NCBI RefSeq assembly: GCF_025144145.1 | Contig: NZ_CP083546.1 | Coordinates: 1-64,000, forward strand | Reading direction: 5' to 3' | Source: Leisingera sp. M658 | GTDB taxonomy: Bacteria > Pseudomonadota > Alphaproteobacteria > Rhodobacterales > Rhodobacteraceae | DNA: 64,000 bases | In this document: piece by piece, positions 36,612 to 45,170 of the stretch | How positions within the stretch are numbered: the stretch's first letter is position 1 | Layout of the letters: each line of letters starts with the position of its first letter | The notes under the pieces: model-generated | Told to the model about the DNA's origin: nothing | Database searches by the model: none | The model's input: only the letters and a program-made list of their open reading frames with translations | Translations under genes and position numbers: made by a program

Positions 36612-37754
36612 TCAGGCCTTGCTGTCGACGACCTCAAGGTGCTGGGCCAGCTTGCCGATCCCGCCCATCCACTTTTCGACCAGGCCCAGGTCGCTGGGCG
36701 CGGCATGTACACCGGTGGCGATCTTGCCGTTCATGGCCGCCTCGATTGCGAAGGACACCGGATAGGAGACCAGGCGGGCCATTGCGGTGCCGCGGTCGTC
36801 GCCCCAGGCGTCCATCACATAGGTCTTATGCCAGGCTTCGGTGCCGTCTTTTTCCGCCTTCAGGCCAACGCAGAGCACCACCCGGTCCGGCTCGCCCTCG
36901 TCATAGGCGTTCTCGGTCCAGAACTGGTCCGACATTTCCTTAAGCCGGGCGTCGCCTTCGGGACCGCTGAGGGTTTCGACCTCCTTGAAGACATCCGCCC
37001 AGGCATCAGCCCAGCCGTTGAGGCGCAGGGTGCCGCGGACGAATTCCTTCACTTTCCAGTCCTCGCCGAACTCATACTGCGCCATGAACGGGATCGAGTC
37101 GCGGTTCGGGTAGACTTCGAAGCTTTCAGGGGTTGGCAGCGGCGCCTCGTAGGAGGAGATCGCATCCCAGGGGCGGGCGACGTCCAGTTCCTTGAAATCG
37201 CGGATCGACTTGGAGGGGGAGCGCAGCGCTTTCAGCACGCCCAGCGGCGACCAGCTGAACTTGTAGCGGAACGGGTTCGGGGTCTTGGGGATGCCGCCGC
37301 AGTAGGAGATGAAGCTTATTTCGTTTTCCCCGTCAAAGGCATCCGACGCCTTGTAATCCGCCACCAGCGCATGCGCCATCAGGTGGTCGATGCCGGGATC
37401 CAGGCCCACCTCGTTGATCAGGCAGACGTCTGCATCCTTGGCTTTTTGGTCCAGCGCGCGCATTTCCGGCGCGATGTAGGAGGAGGAGACGAAATGCGCG
37501 CCGTGCTCTATCGCCAGCTCGGCCAGCGGCACGTGCCAGTCGCCAGGCAGCATGGAGACGATAACGTCCTTTGGGCTGAGCATCCGGCCCAGGTTGGCGA
37601 TGCTGAAGGCATGGATGTTAGTGGTCAGATCGCCGACGGCCTCATGCGCCTTGTCGGTGGTCCGGTTCCAGACCGCCACGTCATGGCCCGCTTCGAGCAG
37701 GCGGCGGAGGCCGGGGATAGCGGAGAGGCCGGTGCCGCACCAGTGAATTGTCAT
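36612..37754 (-). CDS. Saccharopine dehydrogenase family protein (glutamate-forming / LYS9-like)
   Basis: A 380-aa NAD(P)-dependent enzyme: N-terminal Rossmann domain (TIHWCGTGLSAIPGLRRLL) and a saccharopine reductase-type C-terminal domain (NEVGLDPGIDHLMAH, SYCGGIPKTPNPFRYKFSWS). With the upstream LYS1-like gene it probably interconverts lysine, saccharopine and 2-aminoadipate semialdehyde. The direction is not certain, but dapB elsewhere makes a catabolic role likelier. SD GGGAGAA. Confidence 0.88.
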   Translation of the reverse strand: MTIHWCGTGLSAIPGLRRLLEAGHDVAVWNRTTDKAHEAVGDLTTNIHAFSIANLGRMLSPKDVIVSMLPGDWHVPLAELAIEHGAHFVSSSYIAPEMRALDQKAKDADVCLINEVGLDPGIDHLMAHALVADYKASDAFDGENEISFISYCGGIPKTPNPFRYKFSWSPLGVLKALRSPSKSIRDFKELDVARPWDAISSYEAPLPTPESFEVYPNRDSIPFMAQYEFGEDWKVKEFVRGTLRLNGWADAWADVFKEVETLSGPEGDARLKEMSDQFWTENAYDEGEPDRVVLCVGLKAEKDGTEAWHKTYVMDAWGDDRGTAMARLVSYPVSFAIEAAMNGKIATGVHAAPSDLGLVEKWMGGIGKLAQHLEVVDSKA

Positions 37755-37814
37755 GAGAGTTCTCCCTTGCGATTATTGCGGGGGCAGAAGAAACCTCTTG
37801 CCCGGCCGAAAGCC

Positions 37815-37877
37815 GGGCAGCGCCCGTCCGCCCCCATGGGCGGGCGCTTTGCTTCCGCCCGCGGACGGGCGCTGCCC
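37815..37877. repeat. Long extragenic hairpin inside the saccharopine operon
   Basis: Perfect 17-bp inverted repeat: GGGCAGCGCCCGTCCGC (37815-37831) and GCGGACGGGCGCTGCCC (37861-37877), with additional GC-rich pairing in the 29-nt interior. It lies between the two saccharopine genes, with no U-tract, and may stabilise or attenuate the transcript. Confidence 0.8.
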
Positions 37878-37899
37878 TCTCCGTGAACGGACAAACCTG

Positions 37900-38952
37900 T
37901 CATTTGGGCAGATGCTCCAGGAAGGTGGCCTTGGCCCGGCCCCAGACGCCGCTGTCCAGATCGGTGAGGCTCAGCAGCGATGGCAGCAGCTGAGCTGCGT
38001 AATCCTCGGAGCTTTCCACCGGCAGCATGGAGGGCAGGTTGTCGATTGCCATCACATCCAGCACCGGGTGTTCGGCGACGCGCAGAGCAGGTTGCTCCCA
38101 TGATGTCGCGCGGTCATAGACCGGCACCGGATTGTAGTCACTGTCAGGGTCGCAAGCGACATCGCCGATGGCGGTCAGCTTGCGGTCCGCGGTCAGCGCT
38201 TCGCGCGGGACAAAGACCGGTGTGCCGGGCCGGGCGAAGATACAGTTGAGAAATAGGTCATGGTCCAGGATCTCCGGAAAAGGGCCGCCGCTTGCGGTTT
38301 CGTCCATGTCCCATTTGGTGACTTTGACCCCCATTGCTTCGCAGAGATCAGCCGCACCCGTGCCGACGCGGCCAAGCGCGCCGATCACGATAGCAGAGGG
38401 GCGGTCATTGTTCAGGGCATCAAGTTCCGCGCCCAGATCCGTCAGCAGCGCATCCTTGCCGCCATAGACGCCAACCGGGCCGCAGATTCCGCCGCGCTGC
38501 TGGGCGGTCCAGGATTTCAGTGTTACCGCGGCGCCGGCATAGCCCGCCCAATACCCAAAGGCAGCAACCCGGCGGGCGCTTTCATCCACCAGATATTCCA
38601 GATCATAAAGGGTGCCGCCGCCGGCCTTGAACCGCTCCAGCAGTGCCTTGCCGGAATGCTGACCCTTGAAGGCATGGCCGAACATGATGTGACGGTGGGG
38701 CAGCGGGGTGCCGTCCTCGGGCAGTTCCTTGAGGCCAAAGATGATCGCGTCCGCGGGGGCCTGGGGCCAGGAGTTTTCCGGTGCAATGCCGCAGCCTGCA
38801 TCAATGTAACCCTGCAGCGGCAGCGCCCTGACCGAGCTTTCCTCAACCGTGACCCTGATGCCGCCTGACAGCAGTGCCTTGGCGCCTTCGGGGGTCAGGC
38901 CGACCCGCTCCTCATTCGGGCGCTGTTCGGCCCGTACCCACAGATGCGTCAT
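37900..38952 (-). CDS. Saccharopine dehydrogenase (lysine-forming, LYS1-like)
   Basis: About 350 aa of the alanine dehydrogenase/LYS1 fold: N-terminal LWVRAEQRPNEERVGLTPEG, IFGLKELPEDGTPLPHRHIMFGHAFKGQ and IVIGALGRVGTGAADLCEAMG. It catalyses the reversible reaction of saccharopine with lysine and 2-oxoglutarate. Of the two closely spaced ATGs, 38952 has better spacing to GAAGG than 38958. Third gene of a phosphatase-GST-LYS1-LYS9 minus-strand run. Confidence 0.9.
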   Translation of the reverse strand: MTHLWVRAEQRPNEERVGLTPEGAKALLSGGIRVTVEESSVRALPLQGYIDAGCGIAPENSWPQAPADAIIFGLKELPEDGTPLPHRHIMFGHAFKGQHSGKALLERFKAGGGTLYDLEYLVDESARRVAAFGYWAGYAGAAVTLKSWTAQQRGGICGPVGVYGGKDALLTDLGAELDALNNDRPSAIVIGALGRVGTGAADLCEAMGVKVTKWDMDETASGGPFPEILDHDLFLNCIFARPGTPVFVPREALTADRKLTAIGDVACDPDSDYNPVPVYDRATSWEQPALRVAEHPVLDVMAIDNLPSMLPVESSEDYAAQLLPSLLSLTDLDSGVWGRAKATFLEHLPK

Positions 38953-38963
38953 CGTCATGTCCT

Positions 38964-39578
38964 TCAAAGCATTCCCTTGGCATAGACTGCGCGGATCGAC
39001 TCGCGCTGCTCCATTGCCGTCATGAAAGTCTGGATTTTGGGGAACCCGTCCACCTTCACCCCGTCACCCGCCAGCCAGGTGCAGATCACATAGAGGTAGC
39101 AATCGGCGAGGCTGACCGTATCGCCCAGCACAAAAGGTCCGCGCAGGCCGGCCTGGCTGATGTACTCGCAGGAGGCCGTCATCGTCTGCGGCACCTTGAC
39201 CTGCATATCCTTGTAGCTGGAGGTCTTGCTGGCCCAGCGGGCGCCGCGCCGCATATGAGCATGGTTCACATGCATGGTTGAAGCGAGGTAGAACATCACC
39301 TCGCGCATCCGCGCCTGCAATACCGGGTCCTGAGGGCGCAAGCCGGCCTCGGGCGCCATATCAGCGATGTATTCCAGCAGCGCGCCGGTCTCGGTCAGGA
39401 TGCCGCCCTCAACCGCCAGTGCGGGCACCCGGCCCTTGGGGTTGATCTGGGCATAGGCCGGGCCGGTTTGTTCCTTGGCGGCAAAGTCGATCTTCACCGC
39501 CTCGTACTCCATCCCGGTTTCTTCCAGCGCGATGGCCACAGCCACGGAGATCGTGTTGGGGGCGTAATAAAGCTGCAT
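38964..39578 (-). CDS. Glutathione S-transferase family protein
   Basis: A 204-aa GST with a thioredoxin-fold N-terminus (MQLYYAPNTISVAVAIALEE, NPKGRVPAL, ETGALLEYI) and an all-helical C-terminal domain (FVLGDTVSLADCYLYVI). SD GGGAGGA precedes the ATG at 39578; the longer frame to 39914 overlaps the phosphatase. Cotranscription with the saccharopine genes suggests detoxification of an electrophile from that pathway, though no direct evidence exists. Confidence 0.92.
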   Translation of the reverse strand: MQLYYAPNTISVAVAIALEETGMEYEAVKIDFAAKEQTGPAYAQINPKGRVPALAVEGGILTETGALLEYIADMAPEAGLRPQDPVLQARMREVMFYLASTMHVNHAHMRRGARWASKTSSYKDMQVKVPQTMTASCEYISQAGLRGPFVLGDTVSLADCYLYVICTWLAGDGVKVDGFPKIQTFMTAMEQRESIRAVYAKGML

Positions 39579-39601
39579 GTCTTTTCCTCCCTCTCGGTCG
39601 T

Positions 39602-40252
39602 TCAAAGATGTGTCTGGGCAAAATGCCGGTCCGGCGCTTCCAGATGCGGCACTGCGTTGAACAAAACCGGGCTCAGGTGGCCGCCGATGGGGAACAGACG
39701 ATGCATCGAGGTGTTCATGATCGCCAGCGTAACCCGGGCCATGGCGGCGGAGTCCAGCCCCATCGCTTGCCGCATGGCCATCGAGATCAGCCCGCCGGAG
39801 GTGACAACCATTGCGGGGCCGTCGCCTGCGGCGATTTCCTCCAGACAGGCCTGGGTGCGGGTTTCGAAACTGGCCCAGCTTTCGTAGGGATCGGCGATTT
39901 CGTCTTTGGCCCAAGCGGCGAAAACCTTGGGTAAATGATCGACAAAGCCCTCGCGCTCTTCCGGGATTGGCAGGCCGTGCTGATCGCGCATCGCCTCGGC
40001 GAGGGTGAAATACTCCATCTCGTTCAACCGCGCGTCCTGCGCCGGATCGGCAAAGCCCATAGAGGCCGCGGTTTCGATATGCCGCCTGAGGGTCCCGCAG
40101 TAGACGCGCGGGTGGTGGCTGCCGGTGCTGCGCAAATGGTCCCCCAGCCAGGCCGCCTGCTGATGACCCAGATCGCTGAGACGGTCATAGCTGGCCTCGT
40201 CCCGGGCGCCGGTGTTGGCTTGGCCGTGGCGGATCAGCGTTATGTGGGACAT
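39602..40252 (-). CDS. Histidine phosphatase family protein
   Basis: A 216-aa phosphoglycerate-mutase-like phosphatase. The phospho-accepting His lies in LIRHGQANT, with a second catalytic segment around VTSGGLISMAM, where Gly replaces the usual His of the GHG-type motif. First gene of the minus-strand operon that continues into GST and the saccharopine genes. The substrate is unknown. Confidence 0.85.
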   Translation of the reverse strand: MSHITLIRHGQANTGARDEASYDRLSDLGHQQAAWLGDHLRSTGSHHPRVYCGTLRRHIETAASMGFADPAQDARLNEMEYFTLAEAMRDQHGLPIPEEREGFVDHLPKVFAAWAKDEIADPYESWASFETRTQACLEEIAAGDGPAMVVTSGGLISMAMRQAMGLDSAAMARVTLAIMNTSMHRLFPIGGHLSPVLFNAVPHLEAPDRHFAQTHL

Positions 40253-40396
40253 GGGCGGCGGCTCCGTTGTTACCGGGGAAGTCTTAGGGGAGGTTCAGGG
40301 CAGAGGGAAGACCAGGCCGGGTGCAGGTTTGATCAATTTGATTGAGGGCAGGGGCAAATCTGGAGCAATGTGCATCTGTCAATTGGGAGATATGCG

Positions 40397-41596
40397 ATGC
40401 CCCTTAACCCTCAGCGTTTTCTGGATGACCTTCATAAACTGCGCAGCTTTGGTGCCTCGGGTGCAGGCAAGGGAGTGGTGCGGCAGGCGTTTTCAGAAGC
40501 AGATATCGCGGCGCGGAAATGGCTGGCCGAACGGATGAAAGAATGCGGGTTAGAGCCGCATTTTGACCCCCTGGGCAACTTGTTCGGGCTGGCCGGAGAG
40601 AACAGCCTGCTGGTGGGCTCGCACAGTGACAGCCAGCCCGAGGGCGGCTGGCTGGACGGGGCGCTGGGTGTGGTGGCCGGGCTGGAGATTGCCCGCGCGG
40701 CCAAAGAAGCCGGAGGGCCGCCTGTCTCCTGCGTCAGCTTTCAGGATGAGGAGGGGCGGTTCGGGGTGCTGACCGGCTCGGATGTCTGGACCGGCAAGCT
40801 GGCGCTGGAGGATGCGGACGGCCTCACCGACACCGCCGGCAGCACGCTTGCGGACATGCGGGCGCGGATGGCGGATCTGGCCGGGGATTTCCTGCCGCAC
40901 GGCCGGTTCACCGGGTTTCTGGAGATGCATATCGAACAGGGGCCCTATCTGGAGGAGACCGGACTTGGGCTTGGCGTCGTGACGGATATCGTCGGCATCC
41001 GCGACATGCGGATCACGTTCGAAGGGCGGCAGAACCATGCGGGCACCACGCCGATGCACCTGCGCCGGGATGCGTTCCAGGCGCTATCGGCCTTTAATAC
41101 AGAGCTGAACAGCCGGTTTGCCGGTGTGGTCACGGCTGCCACGGTCTGGACCATCGGCCATGTGGCGCTGCATCCCAATGCGTCCTCAGTTGTGCCCGGG
41201 CGCGTGGAGTTTTCGATGCAGTGGCGCGATGCGGATGCCGGCCGGCTGGCACGGATGGAAACGCTCATCAAGGAGACGGCGCAGGACGTTTCTGCGGGGC
41301 ACGGCGTCACAGCCCTGCTTGGCCCGGTGATGGGCATAGAACCGGTGGCGATGGATGCGCGGTTTCAGGCGGAGTTGGGGGCCGCTGCAGAGGCGTTGGC
41401 ACCACGAAAGTGGCAAAAGATGCCGTCGGGTGCTTTGCATGATGCGGCCAATCTTGCGACGGTGATGCCTGCGGCAATGCTGTTTGTGCCCTCGATCGGC
41501 GGTATAAGCCATGCCTTTGACGAAGATACAGCGGAAGCAGATCTGGTGCTGGGACTGCAGGTGCTGGACTGCGCGGCCCGGGCGCTGGCGGGATGA
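40397..41596 (+). CDS. M20 family amidohydrolase (hydantoinase/carbamoylase type)
   Basis: A 399-aa Zn-dependent amidohydrolase related to N-carbamoyl-L-amino acid hydrolase, beta-ureidopropionase and allantoate amidohydrolase. It has the metal motif [19 protein letters not shown], then [30 protein letters not shown] and a C-terminal [28 protein letters not shown] precedes the ATG at 40397. The exact substrate cannot be assigned. Single gene, divergent from the phosphatase operon. Confidence 0.88.
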   Translation: MPLNPQRFLDDLHKLRSFGASGAGKGVVRQAFSEADIAARKWLAERMKECGLEPHFDPLGNLFGLAGENSLLVGSHSDSQPEGGWLDGALGVVAGLEIARAAKEAGGPPVSCVSFQDEEGRFGVLTGSDVWTGKLALEDADGLTDTAGSTLADMRARMADLAGDFLPHGRFTGFLEMHIEQGPYLEETGLGLGVVTDIVGIRDMRITFEGRQNHAGTTPMHLRRDAFQALSAFNTELNSRFAGVVTAATVWTIGHVALHPNASSVVPGRVEFSMQWRDADAGRLARMETLIKETAQDVSAGHGVTALLGPVMGIEPVAMDARFQAELGAAAEALAPRKWQKMPSGALHDAANLATVMPAAMLFVPSIGGISHAFDEDTAEADLVLGLQVLDCAARALAG

Positions 41597-41682
41597 ATTG
41601 CAGGCGGGTTCTCCCGCCTGTTCCCGGACATCCTGCAGGATGCCCTCTCACAGTTGGGCCGGGCGCCGCTGGCGCGGCGGGG

Positions 41683-41910
41683 TCAGCCCCGTCCGTAGCC
41701 GCGTTTGAGCATCCGGTTGCGGTGCCTGTCGGCAGCCAGGGAAGCCTCGCGCAGATTACCGTAGATGTTGATGACGCTTTGCCCGTTGCCGCCGGCTATG
41801 CCCCATTCGCGCAGCACGGAGACCTCGGAAAACAGGTTCATCGCCAGCTCAATCCGGTAGAACCGGGACGGGCGCGAAGGGGCTTGGCGGTAGAGCAGAC
41901 AGGTGGCCAT
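41683..41910 (-). CDS. WGR domain protein
   Basis: A 75-aa protein that is essentially one WGR domain (SRFYRIELAMNLFSEVSVLR, then EWGIAGGNGQ). The WGR domain is best known from PARPs and MolR-like proteins, where it contacts nucleic acid; stand-alone bacterial versions have no assigned role. The SD is weak. GC-rich hairpins without a U-tract lie between it and the M20 gene (41600-41680). Confidence 0.85.
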   Translation of the reverse strand: MATCLLYRQAPSRPSRFYRIELAMNLFSEVSVLREWGIAGGNGQSVINIYGNLREASLAADRHRNRMLKRGYGRG

Positions 41911-42129
41911 GGATTGATTCTATGCCAAGCGATTCGCCGCGGCAAGAATCTCTATGCTGCGCTGACAAAAGTGAGACCTCAGAGCGTGGAAGACAGCGCC
42001 GCCGCGGCGAACACCAGCTGAGCCAGAATGGACAAGGCCGGCAAAATACTGCAGCTGCGGTTTCTTTCGCTCTTCTTGTCTGGAAGAAAGAGCGTCCTGC
42101 GGGAAAATTGGTTTTGTCCCGGAACAGGG

Positions 42130-42834
42130 TCAGCCCCAGTCGACATCGCCCAAGAAGATGTAGCCCGCGCCATAGATCGTCTTGATCAGACGTGGATTCT
42201 TGGGGTCTTCGCGCAACTTAGTGCGCAGGCGGGAGACGCGCACATCCATTGCCCGGTCAAAGCTCTCTCCAGCCGCACCGCCAAGCGCCTCTTGCATCTG
42301 GGCGCGGGAGATCAGCCGCTTGGGGCTGTCGAGGAACAACCGCAGAACTTCGCCCTCGGCATGGGAAAACGGGGTTTCGCTGCCTGTTTCATCTTCCAGC
42401 AAATAGCGGTCGAAATGCGCGGTCCAGCCGGAGAACCGGGCGGTATCGCTGGCAGGGGCCGCTGTGCGGGGGGCGCTGCGCAGGCGGGCGCGGACCCGGG
42501 CGACAACTTCGGCCGGATCAAACGGTTTGGTGATGTAATCATCAGCTCCCAGCTCCAGCCCCGTCACCCGGTCCTGCACCTGGGCACGGCCGGAGATGAT
42601 GATGACCGCCGCGCCTTGTTCCAGTGCAAGCCGGTGCACCAACGCCAGCCCGTCAGTATCGGGCAGCGACAGATCAACCAGGCAGACATCGGGTGCCATC
42701 CGGTTCAGAGCCGCCTCGAATTCGCGCGCGCGCGCGAAGCTTTGGGTGCGGAAGCCTGCGTCCTCCAGTGTGCTGGTCAGGATCCGGCGGATTTCCGGCT
42801 CGTCATCCAGGATGGTGACCAAGGGCGATGTCAT
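42130..42834 (-). CDS. OmpR-family response regulator
   Basis: A 234-aa two-domain regulator: receiver (about 1-120; TILDDEPEIRR, phospho-acceptor Asp in VCLVDLSLPDTDG, ISGRAQ, KPFDPAEV) and a winged-helix effector (about 135-234; HAEGEVLRLFLDSP, DVRVSRLRTKLREDPK, IKTIYGAGYIF). Its ATG overlaps the kinase stop (ATGA). It probably controls the divergent acyl-CoA ligase/ABC transporter genes. Confidence 0.94.
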   Translation of the reverse strand: MTSPLVTILDDEPEIRRILTSTLEDAGFRTQSFARAREFEAALNRMAPDVCLVDLSLPDTDGLALVHRLALEQGAAVIIISGRAQVQDRVTGLELGADDYITKPFDPAEVVARVRARLRSAPRTAAPASDTARFSGWTAHFDRYLLEDETGSETPFSHAEGEVLRLFLDSPKRLISRAQMQEALGGAAGESFDRAMDVRVSRLRTKLREDPKNPRLIKTIYGAGYIFLGDVDWG

Positions 42835-44732
42835 GCGGCGGGCTCCGGTTTGATCAGCGCGGACAGTTGATGCGTGGTGAATGGTTTGCGCAAAACCGGC
42901 CCGCATTTCAAGGCCTTGCGGAACAACGGGTCGCTGACGGGAAGGGACGTCATCAGGATGCAAGGCAGGTTTGAGCCGTCAAGCCGGGTGGCCAAGTCGA
43001 TGCCGGTGGCAGTCCCCTCCAGTTTGATGTCGGAGAGCACCAGCGCGATGTCTGGCAAGTCGGCGGTGAGCGCACTGGCTTCGTCCACGCTGGCCGCTTC
43101 GATCACCGAGTAGCCAAGATCAATCAGCATATCGCGAAAAGCAGCGCGCAGTTCTTGGCTGTCCTCGACCAGCAGGGCCATGCCGCCCTTGGCATCAGGT
43201 GCCAGCCGGTAGGGCAGCCGCAGGGTCACCGAAGCGCCGGTTTGGGTGTTGCTGATCCGCATGTCGCCGCCGGCCAGCTTGGCCATGTCGTAAACCATTG
43301 GCAGGCCAAGACCGGAGCCTTCGCTGCCTTTGGTGGTGAAGAAAGGGTTCAACGCCTTGTCCAGCGCTTCGGGGGAGAAACCGGGGCCGCTGTCGGTCAC
43401 CGTGATTTCCACCCAGGTCTGCCCGACCGCATGGGCGCTGACAGTTATCTGGCCCGAAGTTCCGCAAGCGTCGCGGGCGTTCAGGATCAGGTTCAAAAGC
43501 GCATCCTGCAGCTTGCCGCTGTCCAAAAGCAGCACCTCGTCCGGCATGTTATCAAGGATGCTTAGCCCAATTCCCTGCGGCAGAGAGGGAGAGGCGAGGA
43601 TCTTCAATTCACCCAGCAGCGCATGCATGTCGGCCGCCTGCGGGCGCAAGGTGCGCTGGCCTGTCATTTCAGCTATCCGGTTTAGCAGCCGGCCGCCGCG
43701 CTTGGCGGCCGAAAGCGTGCCTTGGACCAGTTCGGTTGCCTCGCTGCTCAGCCCCATTTTCTCCAGCTTGCTTTGCATGCCGAGTATTATGGTCAAGAGA
43801 TTTGAGAAATCATGTGCCAGGCCGCTGGTCATCTGCGCCGCCATCTCGCGGCGGCGGGCCTGCTGCAGGGCAACCCGGGCCTGGGTTTCCTCAGTCACAT
43901 CCATTGACAGGATATAGACGCCGCCGTGCTGGTCAGGGGTAAAGGCCACCCGGATGCGGCGGCTGCCGTGGCTTTCAGTGAACTCGAATACCGGGCTGCT
44001 GCCCTTGTAGGCCGCCAGCAAATGCGGCTCAATCCGGTCAAAGGCAGTCTCTCCCAACGCGTCCGCAATATGCATGCCGAGGATATCGGAGGGGCGGCTG
44101 GGAAACACCGAGCTGAGGCGGCGGTTGGTATAGGTGTAATAGCCGTCCGCATCGACGTGGGCGATATGGGCGGGCATCATCTCGGTCGTCAGCCGGGTAC
44201 GGCCTTCGATCTCGGTCAGCTGGCGCTTGGTCTCTTCCAGGGCTGTATTTGTGGCTTCCAGCTGGCGGTTGGCGGCGGATAATTCCTCGGTATGGGTGAT
44301 CAGCTTTTCTGACAGTTCCGCAGACCGCGCGCGCAACAGCTGTTCTGCCTGTTTGGCACGGGTGATGTCGGTGTAGACAGTGACCCAGCCACCCTGCGGC
44401 AATGGCGAGCCTTCGATCGAAATCATCTGCCCGTTGGGCCGTTCACGCTCCAGGTAATGCGGCACAAAATCCAGTGCCTGAGCAACCCGGCTTTGCACGA
44501 TGTCCTTGGCATCTGTTTCCGGCGCGTATTCACCGGCCTCCGCAAGAAAGCGGATAGTGTCGGCAAAGGACGCCCCCGGCTGCACCAGATGATCAGGCAG
44601 TGAGAACATCTCTTGGAAACGCCTGTTGCAGACCGCCAGGCGCAGATCGTTGTCATAGATCGACAGCGCCTGGGCGATCAGGTTCAGCCCGGCGGTGGTC
44701 ATGGCGGCGTGCGGCTTGCTTATTCGGTTCAT
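42831..44732 (-). CDS. Hybrid sensor histidine kinase with PAS domains
   Basis: A 633-aa kinase with no transmembrane segment, so it is cytosolic: a PAS-7 type domain (about 15-125; ALSIYDNDLRLAVCNRRFQE), a coiled coil (about 130-190), a second PAS (about 190-310; AHVDADGYYTYTNRR), HisKA with the phospho-acceptor in SGLAHDFSNLLT, HATPase (LILNARDACG, DSGPGF, GSGLGLPMVYDMA) and a C-terminal receiver (phospho-acceptor Asp in VLSDIKLEG). ATG at 44732 follows GGGGAGA. It heads the kinase-regulator operon. Confidence 0.93.
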   Translation of the reverse strand: MNRISKPHAAMTTAGLNLIAQALSIYDNDLRLAVCNRRFQEMFSLPDHLVQPGASFADTIRFLAEAGEYAPETDAKDIVQSRVAQALDFVPHYLERERPNGQMISIEGSPLPQGGWVTVYTDITRAKQAEQLLRARSAELSEKLITHTEELSAANRQLEATNTALEETKRQLTEIEGRTRLTTEMMPAHIAHVDADGYYTYTNRRLSSVFPSRPSDILGMHIADALGETAFDRIEPHLLAAYKGSSPVFEFTESHGSRRIRVAFTPDQHGGVYILSMDVTEETQARVALQQARRREMAAQMTSGLAHDFSNLLTIILGMQSKLEKMGLSSEATELVQGTLSAAKRGGRLLNRIAEMTGQRTLRPQAADMHALLGELKILASPSLPQGIGLSILDNMPDEVLLLDSGKLQDALLNLILNARDACGTSGQITVSAHAVGQTWVEITVTDSGPGFSPEALDKALNPFFTTKGSEGSGLGLPMVYDMAKLAGGDMRISNTQTGASVTLRLPYRLAPDAKGGMALLVEDSQELRAAFRDMLIDLGYSVIEAASVDEASALTADLPDIALVLSDIKLEGTATGIDLATRLDGSNLPCILMTSLPVSDPLFRKALKCGPVLRKPFTTHQLSALIKPEPAA

Positions 44733-45170
44733 GGTTCTCCCCGCTTCATGGCTAGCATCGCGGCGGGTGCGGGGCAAATCGCCATTCAGCCGCGGGAGAA
44801 GGCCATGCCGTGGCGTCAGACCGGCGATCTCCTTAGGGTTGCCGGACGCGGTGAGCGGAAGATGGTGCAAGTGATGCGAAACTTGAAACGACTGCCCGCT
44901 GCGTTTGATTCGAATTCCGGCCAGTTCGTGCGCATCCCGCGCGCTTTGCCCCGGTGTCGTTGCAAAGGCTGCAGGATTTTGTGTGCCCGGTGGCTCGGCA
45001 GCTTGCGTAACAGCCCGTAAAACAAGGGGAACAGCTTTGTTACAATTCGTAAGATTTGGGAAAACATCAGGAAAAAGTTGACGGGCTATTCTTTGCACGT
45101 CCCTACTCGGGGCCAGAACCGCGGGCAGCGGTCAGGTCCGGCAGCAACGCCGGAAAGGGAGGAAAGAAAG
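44733..45170. promoter_or_regulatory. 438-bp control region between the kinase and acyl-CoA ligase genes
   Basis: The non-coding gap has CGTAACA (45006) and CGTAAAA (45016) exactly 10 bp apart, the inverted TGTTACA at 45038 and CGTAAGA at 45048. One-turn-spaced direct repeats are typical of OmpR-family binding sites. A 6-bp stem hairpin (TCCGGC/GCCGGA, 45137-45154) stands just before the ligase SD. No coding potential was recognised here. Confidence 0.5.

Noticed and set aside
41922-42185. 87-aa open frame between the WGR and response regulator genes
   Set aside because: No SD, no similarity, overlaps the end of the regulator gene. The 41911-42129 gap shows only a weak hairpin near 42067-42095.
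44988-45006. Possible sigma-54 promoter (GTGGCTCGGCAGCTTGCG)
   Set aside because: The GG and GC elements are one base too far apart and two other consensus positions fail.
45131-45142. GGTCAGGTCCGG resembling the conserved core of SRP 4.5S RNA
   Set aside because: The match stops before the GGAAGGAAGCAGCC part and flanking sequence does not form the SRP helix, so it is probably chance.
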